Below are positions 31,941-40,962 of a stretch of 64,000 nt of DNA, piece by piece. The notes under the pieces were generated by a model. It saw only the letters and a list, made by a program, of their open reading frames with translations, was not told the DNA's origin and searched no databases. The stretch is from Streptomyces sp. NBC_00237 (lineage in GTDB: Bacteria; Actinomycetota; Actinomycetes; Streptomycetales; Streptomycetaceae), in the NCBI RefSeq assembly GCF_026342435.1, contig NZ_JAPEMT010000005.1, positions 372,001 through 436,000 on the forward strand, written 5' to 3'. Both the position numbers and the translations under genes were made by a program. Positions within the stretch are counted from its first letter, which is position 1; each line of letters opens with the position of its first letter.

Positions 31941-34367
31941 GTGCCCCCAGTCCCCGCCGCTCCGGACGGCTCCACTCCGGAATCCCTCACTCCGGCACCC
32001 TCGGCCCCGGAATCCTCCACTCCGGAAGCCCGTGCCCACGAAGGCGCCCACGAAGCCGTTCCCGAAGGCATCGTCGCCTACCTCACCGCCCCCGCCCTCG
32101 AACTCCTCGTGCACGGGGTCGGCGGCGCCACCCCCGAGGCGATGCTCGGCGACCCCCGCACCACTCGCGTCACCGGCGACAACACCGCCGCCGTGTTCCG
32201 CCGTACCGAGGACGTCGACGCCGAGGACCGCCCCGCCGAGTACCGCGACCGGCCGATCCCCGAGGCGTACGTCTGGTCCAACCTCACCTCCGGCAACGGC
32301 ATCCGGGCCCTCTGGCTCCTCCTGCTGCCCTTCATGGTCGTCAACCTCGCCCACTGGATGCGCCCCACCACCGAGGGCAACGCCCGCACCGTCCGGCTCT
32401 ACGGCGTCCTCGTCCGTCTCGTCGCCCTCACCCTGACCCTCCTCCTGGTCGCCGCCGCCTGCGAAGTCGCCCTCGACCTCACCGCCTGGCAGTGCGCGGG
32501 CTCCGCAGCCTGCTCCGGCAGGAAGTCCTGGCTCGGCTTCCTCTCCGTCGCGGACGGCGGCTGGTGGAGCCAGCCGGGCCGCCGCATCGCCCTCGCCACC
32601 CTCGTCCCCGCCGCCCTCACCGGCCTCCTCTGGTACCTCTCGCACCGCACCTGGAGCGCGTACGAGTCCCAGCAGCCGCTGCCCCACGTCGAAGAGGCCC
32701 CCTCCGAGCACGCCCTCGGCCGCCCCGGCTTCTGGTACGGGCGCAGGCTCGTGGCCCGGCTGCGCGCCGCGCACACCACCGCCGGGTTCCTCACCGTCGC
32801 CGGGTTCCTCACCGTCGCCACCGCCCGCCACGACCGCGCGGCCCCGAACACCGTTCTGGACGTGTGCGGCTGGGCCCTCCAGGGGGTGCTGATCGGCGGC
32901 GGGACCGTCGTCGTCTGGGTCGTCTGCCGACGCGGCCGCACCGAGTCCCGCTTCGACGCCGTCCTGGACCGCGCCCTGGTCACCCTGCTGCCCGCCGCGT
33001 CCCTCGTCGCCCTCGTCCTCGCCGTCCTGTACGCGGGCTGGTCCCGGCCCGCCTGGACGTCGGCGGGCCGACTCGACGGCGGGGCCCGCACGTTCGGGCT
33101 GCTGACCCTCGCCCAGCTCCTGCTGGTCCTCGCGCTCGCCGTCGTCGCCGTGATCCTCAACCGCCGCACGCCCGTCGCCCGTACGGCCATGCGCGGACTC
33201 GGCGGACCCGCCGTCGCCATGCTGGCCTGCGCACTGGGCGGCGTCATGTCCGGCGGCGTCGCCCAGCGCGTCGCCGACTGGCTCGACGGCCCCGGCACCC
33301 CCGGCATGACCACGGGCCCCGACGTGCCCGTCCCTGGCCCGCCCGTCCTGCTCACCTGGCAGGCGTCCGTCATCCCGCCGATCCTGCTCGTCCTGCTCCT
33401 GCTCGCCCTCTTCTACGGCGTCCGCACCTGGCGCACCCGCAACGCGCTGGCCCCCACCGTCGAGGCCGACTACCCCGCCGAGAAGCCCGACCCCGTCCGC
33501 ACCGGCCGCATCGCCCTGGCCCGCGCCGCCGCCGACCTCACCGACCACGCACCCCGCATGATCGCCACCCTCTCAGGCTCCACCGTGCTCCTGGGCACCG
33601 TCGCCCTCCTCGGGGCCTTCCTGTACGACGAGGTGCCGGGCCGCGCCGCCAAGGGCACGCCGTCCGCCGTCGAAGCGGTCGCGCACACCTCGCAGGCCCT
33701 GGGCTCCTGGCTGATCGGCTTCGGGTTCCTGCTCTTCGTCACCTGGGGGCGGCGCGCCTACCGCGACCCCAAGGCGCGGCGCACCATAGGAATCCTCTGG
33801 GACGTCGGCACCTTCTGGCCGCGCGCCGCCCACCCCTTCGCCCCGCCCTGCTACGCGGAACGCGCCGTACCCGACCTCACCTGGCGCATGGCCACCTGGA
33901 CCGAACGCACCCAGGGCCGCCTCGTCATCTCGGGCCACTCCCAGGGCAGCGTGCTGTCCGCCGCAGCCGTCTGGCAGCTCCCGCAGCGCACCCGCCGCCG
34001 GGTCGCCCTGCTCACCTACGGGGCCCCGCTGGAGCGGTTGTACGGGCGCTGGTTCCCCGCGTACTTCGGGCCCGCCTGTCTGCGCAGCCTGCACGACGAG
34101 GTCGACTGCTGGCGCAACCTCTGGCGGCACACCGACCCGATAGGAGGCCCGGCCCGCGTCGTGCCCGACGAGGGCCGCCACCCCGTGGACCGCGACGCGC
34201 TCCTCGACCCGCTCGCGTACGGGCGCACCCCCGAACAGCCGCTGCCCGCACCGATACTGGGCCACTCCGACTACCAGACCGACCCCGCCTTCGCGGGCGA
34301 GCGCGACAAACTCCTCGCCCGCCTGCCGGAACCGACCCTGCCCCGGCAGAACATCCCGCACGGGTAA
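31941..34367 (+). CDS. large polytopic membrane protein with a C-terminal lipase-like GHSQGS motif
   Basis: 808 residues from GTG 31941 (AGGAG 11-13 nt upstream). The N-terminus (about 1-45) is Pro/Ser/Glu-rich. About ten membrane helices follow between residues 100 and 620. The soluble C-terminal part contains LVISGHSQGSVLSAAAV, the nucleophile elbow GxSxG of alpha/beta hydrolases, then LLTYGAPLERLYGRWFP. A lipase- or esterase-like activity at the membrane is inferred. I know no characterised homologue. Confidence 0.75.
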   Translation: MPPVPAAPDGSTPESLTPAPSAPESSTPEARAHEGAHEAVPEGIVAYLTAPALELLVHGVGGATPEAMLGDPRTTRVTGDNTAAVFRRTEDVDAEDRPAEYRDRPIPEAYVWSNLTSGNGIRALWLLLLPFMVVNLAHWMRPTTEGNARTVRLYGVLVRLVALTLTLLLVAAACEVALDLTAWQCAGSAACSGRKSWLGFLSVADGGWWSQPGRRIALATLVPAALTGLLWYLSHRTWSAYESQQPLPHVEEAPSEHALGRPGFWYGRRLVARLRAAHTTAGFLTVAGFLTVATARHDRAAPNTVLDVCGWALQGVLIGGGTVVVWVVCRRGRTESRFDAVLDRALVTLLPAASLVALVLAVLYAGWSRPAWTSAGRLDGGARTFGLLTLAQLLLVLALAVVAVILNRRTPVARTAMRGLGGPAVAMLACALGGVMSGGVAQRVADWLDGPGTPGMTTGPDVPVPGPPVLLTWQASVIPPILLVLLLLALFYGVRTWRTRNALAPTVEADYPAEKPDPVRTGRIALARAAADLTDHAPRMIATLSGSTVLLGTVALLGAFLYDEVPGRAAKGTPSAVEAVAHTSQALGSWLIGFGFLLFVTWGRRAYRDPKARRTIGILWDVGTFWPRAAHPFAPPCYAERAVPDLTWRMATWTERTQGRLVISGHSQGSVLSAAAVWQLPQRTRRRVALLTYGAPLERLYGRWFPAYFGPACLRSLHDEVDCWRNLWRHTDPIGGPARVVPDEGRHPVDRDALLDPLAYGRTPEQPLPAPILGHSDYQTDPAFAGERDKLLARLPEPTLPRQNIPHG

Positions 34368-34379
34368 CGGCCCGCACCG

Positions 34380-36791
34380 CTAAGGGAGTTCGGGAAGGTC
34401 GTCCGGGTAGAGCAGGGTCAGGTCGTCCGTGGACACCTCGGTGAACTGGGCGACCCGGCCCGCGTGCCGCTCCACCATCGACTCGAACGTCTGCCTGGCC
34501 GTACGGCCGTTGCCGAACGCCGGACCCTTGGGCAGTGCCGTGAAGTACTTCAGGAGGGCCTCCGGCGTGCCCGTCCCGAGCCGGTACTCGTGGTCGTCCG
34601 CCTGCTGCTCGACGATCCTGAGCAGCTCGTCCGGTTCGTAGTCGGAGAAAGTGATGGTCCGTGAGAAACGGGACGCCACGCCGGGGTTGACGGTCAGGAA
34701 GCGCTCCATCTCCGCCGTGTAGCCCGCGACGATCACCACGACCGCCTCCCGGTGGTCCTCCATCAGCTTCACCAGCGTGTCGATGGCCTCCTTGCCGAAG
34801 TCCCGGCCGGAGTCCTCGGGCGAGAGCGCGTACGCCTCGTCGATGAACAGCACCCCGCCGCGCGCCCTGTCGAACGCCTCCTGGGTGCGGATCGCCGTCG
34901 ACCCGATGTGCTCGCCGACGAGGTCCACCCGGGACACCTCGACGAGATGGCCGCGCTCCAGGACGCCCAGCGACGCCAGGATCTCCCCGTACAGCCGGGC
35001 CACGGTCGTCTTGCCCGTGCCGGGGGAGCCGGTGAAGACCAGATGGCGGCGGACGGACGCCGCCTTCAGCCCGGCCTCCTGGCGACGGCGGCCGACCTCG
35101 ATCATGTCGGTGAGGGCGCGCACCTCGCGCTTCACGCTCTCCAGGCCGACCAGCGCGTCGAGTTCGCCGAGGACGTCCTGCGAGGAACGGGCGGCGTCGG
35201 CCCGCGCGGGAGGGGCGACGGCGGTCGTGGGCCGCTGCGCCGGGATGGTGGACAGCAGCCCGGGGGACTGGGTGGCGGTGAGCACGGCGGGCGGTGGTTC
35301 GGACGCGGCGGCGGCCGCCTTCACGCCGCTCTCGTCGCTGGTGCAGTCCTCGACCAGGGGCCCGTCCTCGGCGAACTCGTAACCGCCGCGCGCGCACCGC
35401 TCGGTGCGGCAGCGGGTCATCGTCGTACGGCAGCCGTCCATGACGTGGAAGCCGTAGCCGCTGCTGCCCGCGACGCGGCAGTCGTGGAAGGTGCCACGGC
35501 CTTCCGCCGACACGTAGAAGCCGGACTCGGCGGGGGAGTTGACCGTGGTCCGCTCTATCCGGGGGTCCGCGCCCTTGGTGACGATGACGCCCGTCTGCAC
35601 GGAGTCGATGGTGCAGCCCGCGAGGGTGCCGCCGCTGCCGTGGTCGCGGAACCAGGCACCCGTGGACGCCTCCCTGATCCGGCAGTCGTCGAGCTGGGCG
35701 ATCGCGCCGTCGCTCACCGACACGGCCGTGTTGCGCACCTGGGAGAGGTCGCTGTCGACGATGTCGGCGCGCGAGCCCCGGTCCAGTACGAACACCGCGT
35801 CCGGCACGTCGTGCACCCGGCAGGAGTCCAGGACGACAGTCGCCCCGTCGCTCACCCACACCGCCGGGTAGTCGCCCGTACTGTCGTGGATCTCGCACCC
35901 GTTGGCGTCGACCCGGGTGCCCGGGTCCCACACCGACAGACCGTTGCGGCCGAAGCGCCGCACCGTCGTGCGCGTCAGCGTCAGCACCGCGCGCCCGCGC
36001 AGGTCGATCGCGTTCTCCGGGATGTCGTGGATGTCGCAGTCGGAGAGCGTCAGCACCGCGTCCGTGTCGAGCGTCACGCCGTCCGCCGACGTGCGGTGCA
36101 CCGCGCACTCCTTGAGGTGGCCCGCACCGCGCGAGGCGACCTGCACGCCCGTGCCCTTGACCTCGTAGATCTCGCAGCCGATCGCCTCGACCCCGGAACC
36201 CTCGCCGGTCACCGCGAGCCCCGAGCCCGACGTGTGATGGATGGAACACCGCTCAAGCCGGGGGTGCGCCCCGCCGCCGACCGAAACCCCCGCCTGCCCG
36301 GCCGCGACGACCTCGCACTCCTCGAACAGACCGCCAGCGCCGTCCAGTACGCCGATCCCGACACCGCCCGGATTGTCCACCGTGCACCGGCGCACCGTCG
36401 GCCGGGCGGCCCCCCGCACCTCGATGCCGACGGCGGAGCGCGTCACGATGCGCAGCCCCTCGAACTCCGGAGTGCCGTCCTCCACCAACAGCGCGGGCGC
36501 CGCCGAGTCCTGACCCTCCAGACTGAGGTCCTGTACGACGGCGGAGGCGCGCACCGTCAGCGCCACGCCGTCTATCGGGGCGATCCGCACCGACCCGGCC
36601 GCGCCCTCGGGCCCGCGCAGCGTCACGGCGCGCCGCAGCACGAGGTTCTCCCGGTACGTGCCGGGAGCGATGGTGAGGACGTCGCCGTCCCCCGCGGCCT
36701 CCAGGGCGGCGGCGAGGGAGTCGTACTCACCCGTGCGGCGCCGCCACCTGGAAGTGCCGGAGTGCGTCACCTGGACCGTGCCCTGTGCCAT
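34380..36791 (-). CDS. right-handed beta-helix repeat protein fused to a CbxX/SpoVK-type AAA ATPase
   Basis: 803 residues. Residues about 20-480 are parallel beta-helix repeats (DCRIREAS, CTIDSVQTGV and similar rungs). From about 530 there is a CbxX/CfxQ-type AAA domain: Walker A GSPGTGKTT, Walker B GVLFIDEAYAL, then REAVVVIVAGYTAEM and SRFSRTITF. The partner ATPases of this type are found in sporulation (SpoVK) and type VII secretion (EccA). The combination suggests an ATP-driven remodeller with a long binding surface. Start ATG 36791. Confidence 0.88.
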   Translation of the reverse strand: MAQGTVQVTHSGTSRWRRRTGEYDSLAAALEAAGDGDVLTIAPGTYRENLVLRRAVTLRGPEGAAGSVRIAPIDGVALTVRASAVVQDLSLEGQDSAAPALLVEDGTPEFEGLRIVTRSAVGIEVRGAARPTVRRCTVDNPGGVGIGVLDGAGGLFEECEVVAAGQAGVSVGGGAHPRLERCSIHHTSGSGLAVTGEGSGVEAIGCEIYEVKGTGVQVASRGAGHLKECAVHRTSADGVTLDTDAVLTLSDCDIHDIPENAIDLRGRAVLTLTRTTVRRFGRNGLSVWDPGTRVDANGCEIHDSTGDYPAVWVSDGATVVLDSCRVHDVPDAVFVLDRGSRADIVDSDLSQVRNTAVSVSDGAIAQLDDCRIREASTGAWFRDHGSGGTLAGCTIDSVQTGVIVTKGADPRIERTTVNSPAESGFYVSAEGRGTFHDCRVAGSSGYGFHVMDGCRTTMTRCRTERCARGGYEFAEDGPLVEDCTSDESGVKAAAAASEPPPAVLTATQSPGLLSTIPAQRPTTAVAPPARADAARSSQDVLGELDALVGLESVKREVRALTDMIEVGRRRQEAGLKAASVRRHLVFTGSPGTGKTTVARLYGEILASLGVLERGHLVEVSRVDLVGEHIGSTAIRTQEAFDRARGGVLFIDEAYALSPEDSGRDFGKEAIDTLVKLMEDHREAVVVIVAGYTAEMERFLTVNPGVASRFSRTITFSDYEPDELLRIVEQQADDHEYRLGTGTPEALLKYFTALPKGPAFGNGRTARQTFESMVERHAGRVAQFTEVSTDDLTLLYPDDLPELP

Positions 36792-36893
36792 GGTGTTTGC
36801 GTGCCCCCACCTCGTACGTCCCGCTGCTCGCGCTGATCTCGCTGCACCACCGTAGCGCGCGGGGGAAGCGGCGGTTGACCGGTCGGCCCGCTG

Positions 36894-37565
36894 TCAGCCG
36901 CCCGCGCCCGTCCGGCCCCACTCGGGGCCGACCCTGGCCCACGCGCGGTCGAGCCGCGCGTACCGCCGTTGCATGAGCCGTCGTACGACCAGCAGCCTCG
37001 CGCAGTGGGCCACGGACGCCAGCACGGCGAACGCGCCGAAGCCCGACAGGGCGGCCTGGGCGGTCGCCGTCCTCGCGTCCACGGGGCGGTTGACGATCCG
37101 GCCCGCGTCGTCCGTCCACAGCGGGAAGGTGTCGCCCGGCTCGGCGGCCCTGAGCACCGTGGACGCCCGCCCGGTGTGCTTGCTGCCGTCGTGCGCCGTC
37201 CATCGCGCGAGCACCACGACCGGCCCCGCGTACCCGGCGCCCACTTCCGCGTCCCCGGTGGTGCGCGTCGCACGCACCGGCCGCAGCACCACACCCGTCG
37301 TCTCGTGCCGCTCCTCGTGCTGCTGGGCGACCTGGTGCTGGAGGGAGGCGTTCACCCGCAGCCCGACCGCCAGACCGGTGGCGGGCGAGGCGACGGCGAT
37401 CAGTAGCAGGGCGGCCAGCGCCACCCACGCCTCGACGAGATCGGTGGTGCGGCGCAGCGAACTGTGCCGCCAGCGCCACACCCCCGACGCCGTCCGCCGT
37501 CCGCGGCCGGTCGCCGCCCGCTCCGATCCGGTCGAAGGCCCTTGCGGCCCGTCAGCTGCTCGCAC
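36894..37565 (-). CDS. Rv1733c-like two-helix membrane protein
   Basis: 223 residues with two membrane helices (about 44-68 and 170-190) enclosing an extracytoplasmic domain (TGVVLRPVRATRTTG, ARWTAHDGSKHTG). This is the layout of the actinobacterial Rv1733c family of unknown function. GTG 37565 has GAAGGGG 9 nt upstream. Confidence 0.82.
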   Translation of the reverse strand: MRAADGPQGPSTGSERAATGRGRRTASGVWRWRHSSLRRTTDLVEAWVALAALLLIAVASPATGLAVGLRVNASLQHQVAQQHEERHETTGVVLRPVRATRTTGDAEVGAGYAGPVVVLARWTAHDGSKHTGRASTVLRAAEPGDTFPLWTDDAGRIVNRPVDARTATAQAALSGFGAFAVLASVAHCARLLVVRRLMQRRYARLDRAWARVGPEWGRTGAGG

Positions 37566-37660
37566 CGTCCCGATCCCCTTCCGCGCCCGCTCAACGCGTC
37601 TGCCGCCTCAGCGAGTTCCCGGCCACGGGCCCGCTCATTCGGCAGAATCGGGTCGGAACT

Positions 37661-38497
37661 CTAGGCGCCCTCGACCGTCACACGGTCGCCGATCCGCAGT
37701 ACTCCGCGCGACTCGGGGATCAGGGTCTGGCCGAATACCAGGCTGTTGCCGAACCTGCGGTGACTGGCCAGGGAGCGCAGCGGCTCCTTGCCGCGCTCGG
37801 CGGTCGTCTGGTCGGTGGTGGTGACGAGGCAGCGCCCGCACGGCTTCGCCACCCGGAACGACAGCGTGCCGACGGTGATCCGCTGCCAGCCGTCCTCGGC
37901 CCACGGGGCCGTCCCGTCCAGCACCACATTCGGCCGGAACCGGTTCATCGGAAGGGGGCCCTCGTCGGGCAGGTCGCCCTGTGCGATCAGGGAGTTGAGG
38001 GCGTCCAGCGACGCCAGCGTGGTCACCAGCAGCGGGAACCCGTCGGCGAAGCTGACGGTCTGGCCCGGCTCGGAGAAGTCCGGGTCGACGGGGCGGCGGA
38101 CGGCCGGATCGTCCATGTGCACCAGGTGCGCCTCGGCTCCCAGGTACGCGCTCCACCACGCGTCGGGCCCGGAACCCGCGGGAACCGCCTCGTACTTGTC
38201 GCCGAACAGTGTCACCGGGACCGTGCGTACGGGATCGGGCACGGGCACGTCGAGAGGGGTGCGGCCCGGGGCGGACACCCGGACCCCGCCGCTGGGCAGC
38301 GGCTCCGACGACGCGAGCGCCAGCCGGGCCTCCTCGCGCTGGGTGAGGGCCTTGCCCGACGCGTCGGTCAGCATCCAGCGGCGGTCCCCGGCCGGTCCCC
38401 ACGGTTCGACCGCCATCTCGCGGGGAGCCCAACCCCGCGTCGCCTTCACGGGATAGACGTGCAACGCGTGCACCGACGCGTGATCAGAGTTCGCCAT
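37661..38497 (-). CDS. MOSC-domain protein (YcbX-like)
   Basis: 278 residues: MOSC N-terminal beta-barrel (LHVYPVKATRGWAPREM, GDRRWMLTD) and MOSC domain with the conserved cysteine in AKPCGRCLVTTTDQ. MOSC proteins bind the molybdenum cofactor or carry sulfur; YcbX-like ones reduce N-hydroxylated compounds. ATG 38497 has no Shine-Dalgarno but CACTAT 6 nt upstream. Confidence 0.85.
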   Translation of the reverse strand: MANSDHASVHALHVYPVKATRGWAPREMAVEPWGPAGDRRWMLTDASGKALTQREEARLALASSEPLPSGGVRVSAPGRTPLDVPVPDPVRTVPVTLFGDKYEAVPAGSGPDAWWSAYLGAEAHLVHMDDPAVRRPVDPDFSEPGQTVSFADGFPLLVTTLASLDALNSLIAQGDLPDEGPLPMNRFRPNVVLDGTAPWAEDGWQRITVGTLSFRVAKPCGRCLVTTTDQTTAERGKEPLRSLASHRRFGNSLVFGQTLIPESRGVLRIGDRVTVEGA

Positions 38498-38510
38498 GCG
38501 CTCATAGTGC

Positions 38511-38542
38511 CAGCAGGCTCGGACAGGTGTCCGAGCCTGCTG
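38511..38542 (-). terminator. perfect 15-bp hairpin between the DUF6643-like and MOSC genes
   Basis: CAGCAGGCTCGGACA (38511-38525), GG, then its exact reverse complement (38528-38542). It lies 68 nt past the stop of the upstream gene and 14 nt before the MOSC start. It should end the first transcript, but overlaps where the MOSC promoter would be. Confidence 0.7.
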
Positions 38543-38609
38543 TGTGCCTCCGGTGCGCACCGCCGCCTCGCGGTGCGCGTGACCCAGCCGCCGCGTGGTG
38601 CCGTGTGAC

Positions 38610-39200
38610 CTAGTAGCCCCCGCCGCCCTGCTGGTACTGGCGGTTGTACGGGTCCTCGTACGGAGCGGCCGCCTGCGCGGGGCGCGGGGCCACCGGACGC
38701 ATCGCCTCGTAGCCCGAGGGCGCGACCGGGCGCTGCGGCTGTTGCTGCTGCGCCTGCTGGGCCTGCTGCATCTGCGGCGCGACGGGGCGCTGCGGCTGCG
38801 GACGCTGCATCTGTGGCTGCTGCTGCGCACCCGGGTAGCCGCGCGGGGGGCCCGCCTGCTGCGGGATGTACGGCGCCGGCGCGTTCTGCAACTGCGGCAT
38901 CGGGGCCTGCTGGAGGTGCGGCGCCTGCTGGTACGGAGCCGGAGCCTGCTGCTGCGCGGGCTGGGGGTAGCCGTACGAGGGCTGCGGGTGGGAGGGGGCG
39001 GCCGGCAGCGCGGGAAGCCCCGACGACAGAGCCGGCAGGGCCGGCAGATAGCTGTTGCCAGTGTCGTACATGGCGGGCACCCGGATCGGGGCAATCTGGG
39101 GCGTACCGCGCTCCGCGACGAGGGAGTCGTAGATCGGGGTGTCCGCGAAGGAGGGGGCGGAGTAGTAGCCGCCGCCATAGGTGGAGCGGGGGGAGGTCAT
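38610..39200 (-). CDS. Pro/Gln-rich protein (DUF6643-like)
   Basis: 196 residues beginning MTSPRSTYGGGYYSAPSFADTP with IYDSLVAERGTPQIAPIRVP, a Streptomyces-specific start I associate with DUF6643. The rest is rich in Pro, Gln, Ala and Tyr and probably disordered. Function unknown. TAACTT lies 7 nt before the ATG and there is no Shine-Dalgarno. Confidence 0.75.
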   Translation of the reverse strand: MTSPRSTYGGGYYSAPSFADTPIYDSLVAERGTPQIAPIRVPAMYDTGNSYLPALPALSSGLPALPAAPSHPQPSYGYPQPAQQQAPAPYQQAPHLQQAPMPQLQNAPAPYIPQQAGPPRGYPGAQQQPQMQRPQPQRPVAPQMQQAQQAQQQQPQRPVAPSGYEAMRPVAPRPAQAAAPYEDPYNRQYQQGGGGY

Positions 39201-39441
39201 GGCACATAAGTTAAGCCCAAGATGTTCGGGTTGGGGAGTCCTAATCTTGGGGTCATCCGTTTTAAGCCGGTTTTGCCCGCCTGACCTGCTAAAACACCGT
39301 CAATGTCGTCTTCTGGCGGGGAGATGGGGCCGCGAAGCCCCCCTGCTTCACGGCAGGTGAGGGGATTGCTACCAAGGGCAACGAGCGTGCTGTGCTCGTC
39401 AGTTGAGCCTTCCCTGCTCAGAGCCGTTTTGTCATCTTTGG

Positions 39442-39470
39442 TTGACAGGTGAATTCGGTCAACCTAGGAT
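39442..39470 (+). promoter_or_regulatory. near-consensus leaderless promoter with an overlapping inverted repeat
   Basis: TTGACA (39442-39447), a 17-nt spacer and TAGGAT (39465-39470), then 6 nt to the ATG at 39477. GTTGAC (39441-39446) and GTCAAC (39458-39463) form an inverted repeat across the -35 and spacer, a likely operator. Confidence 0.85.
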
Positions 39471-39476
39471 GACGGC

Positions 39477-39713
39477 ATGGAGATCGATCAGCTCGTGGTT
39501 CTGGCGCAGGCGGCCAAGGGTGTCGACCCCGTGGCGGGGCTCAGCGCCACCGTCGAGGTTCGGCGCGAGATGGAGCGGCTGGAGGCGGTGCTGGTGCGGC
39601 GCGCTCGTACGCAGGGGCGCACGTGGGCCGACATCGCCGCCGCCCTGGGAATCAGCAAGCAGGCCGTGCACAAGAAGTACGGCGGCCGAGGGCTGTTCCG
39701 CAACCAGGACTAG
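39477..39713 (+). CDS. small helix-turn-helix protein
   Basis: 78 residues. A charged helix (VRREMERLEAVLVRRART) is followed by TWADIAAALGISKQAVHKKYGG, a helix-turn-helix like that of small sigma-like or AsnC-type regulators. It is leaderless. An inverted repeat over its promoter suggests autoregulation. The MoxR operon begins 151 nt downstream and may be its target. Confidence 0.85.
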   Translation: MEIDQLVVLAQAAKGVDPVAGLSATVEVRREMERLEAVLVRRARTQGRTWADIAAALGISKQAVHKKYGGRGLFRNQD

Positions 39714-39864
39714 CCGGTCCCGCGAGGGCCCCGCGACGGGGACCGGTCCGTTCCGCGATGAGATGCAGGCCGCGCGCTCGCGCCTCGGCCCGATGAGAGC
39801 TGCCCCGGTCCGGGCCTACGAGCTGAACATTTCTGGGCAAACGTTCCCGCTGTAAAGGAATGCG

Positions 39865-40962
39865 GTGTACCTCATGGGCGCACAGTCCGTCACACAGCAA
39901 GCGGTCGCCGTCGCCGTGGCCGCCAACCTGCCCGTCATCCTCTGGGGAGCGCCGGGCACCGGAAAGACCTCGGCGGTGGTCGCGCTGGGAGAGAGCCTCG
40001 GCCTGCCCGTCGAAGTCGTCGTCGGGTCCATCCGGGAACCGAGCGACTTCTCCGGTCTCCCCGTGCTCCGCGACGGCGGCACCTGGTTCGCCCCGCCGCG
40101 CTGGGCGGAACGGCTCGCGCGGTCCGGGACCGGGATGCTGTTCCTCGACGAGCTGACCACCGCACCGCCCGCCGTCCAGGCCGCCATGCTGCGCGTCGTC
40201 CTGGAACGGACCGTCGGCGATCTGGTGCTGCCTCCCGGCATCCGTATCGTCGCCGCCGCCAACCCGCCCGAGCAGGCCGCCGACGGCTGGGACCTGTCGG
40301 CACCGCTGGCCAACCGGCTCATCCACCTCGACTGGCAGGTCTCGGCCGCCGACATCGCCGAGGGTCTGGCCAGCGGGTTCACCGTGCCCGAGCTCGCACA
40401 CGGCGAAGCGCCCACCCTCGCGGAGCTCACCACGTCCCGCGCCATGGTCGGCGCGTTCCTGCGGGTACGACCCGAACTGGTGCTCGCCGTGCCGGACAGC
40501 CCGGACCGCGCGGGACGCGGCTGGCCCAGCCCCCGCAGCTGGGAGCTGGCGGCCCGCGCGCTGGGCGCCTGCACGCACAGCGGCGCCGACGAGGCCGTGG
40601 TCGCCGAACTGGTGCTGGGCGCCGTGGGTGAGGCCGCCGGGTTCGAACTGCTCTCCTGGGTGCGCAACCTCGACCTGCCCGACCCGGTGCAGTTGCTCAA
40701 CGACCCGCACGCCAGGCTGCCCGACCGCGTCGACCGGCTGCACGCCCTCCTCGGCGCGCTCGTCGCGCACGTCGTCGCCGAGTCGGGCGCGCCCGTCTGG
40801 GAGCAGTCCTGGACCGTGGTCGCCCGCGTCGCCCGCAGCTCGCCCGACGTCGCGGCCAGCGCCGCCCGGGCGTTGGCCAGGCACCGTCCCGCCGGTGCGA
40901 AGCTGCCGAGCACCATGCTGGAGCTGGCACCGGTCCTGCGTGCGGCGGGGCTGTTGACATGA
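39865..40962 (+). CDS. MoxR-type AAA ATPase
   Basis: 365 residues. Walker A WGAPGTGKTSA (about 28-38), Walker B GMLFLDELTTA, sensor-1 AAANPPE and the arginine-bearing APLANRLIHLDW. This is the MoxR/RavA branch that remodels proteins together with a VWA partner. GTG 39865 with AAAGGA upstream. Its stop overlaps the next start (ATGA), so it is co-translated with the VWA gene. Confidence 0.9.
   Translation: MYLMGAQSVTQQAVAVAVAANLPVILWGAPGTGKTSAVVALGESLGLPVEVVVGSIREPSDFSGLPVLRDGGTWFAPPRWAERLARSGTGMLFLDELTTAPPAVQAAMLRVVLERTVGDLVLPPGIRIVAAANPPEQAADGWDLSAPLANRLIHLDWQVSAADIAEGLASGFTVPELAHGEAPTLAELTTSRAMVGAFLRVRPELVLAVPDSPDRAGRGWPSPRSWELAARALGACTHSGADEAVVAELVLGAVGEAAGFELLSWVRNLDLPDPVQLLNDPHARLPDRVDRLHALLGALVAHVVAESGAPVWEQSWTVVARVARSSPDVAASAARALARHRPAGAKLPSTMLELAPVLRAAGLLT

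Noticed and set aside
31722..33548. Extension of the DeoR regulator frame antisense to the large membrane protein
   Set aside because: The DeoR family begins with its winged helix near residue 10; the extension is acidic low-complexity sequence opposite a real gene.
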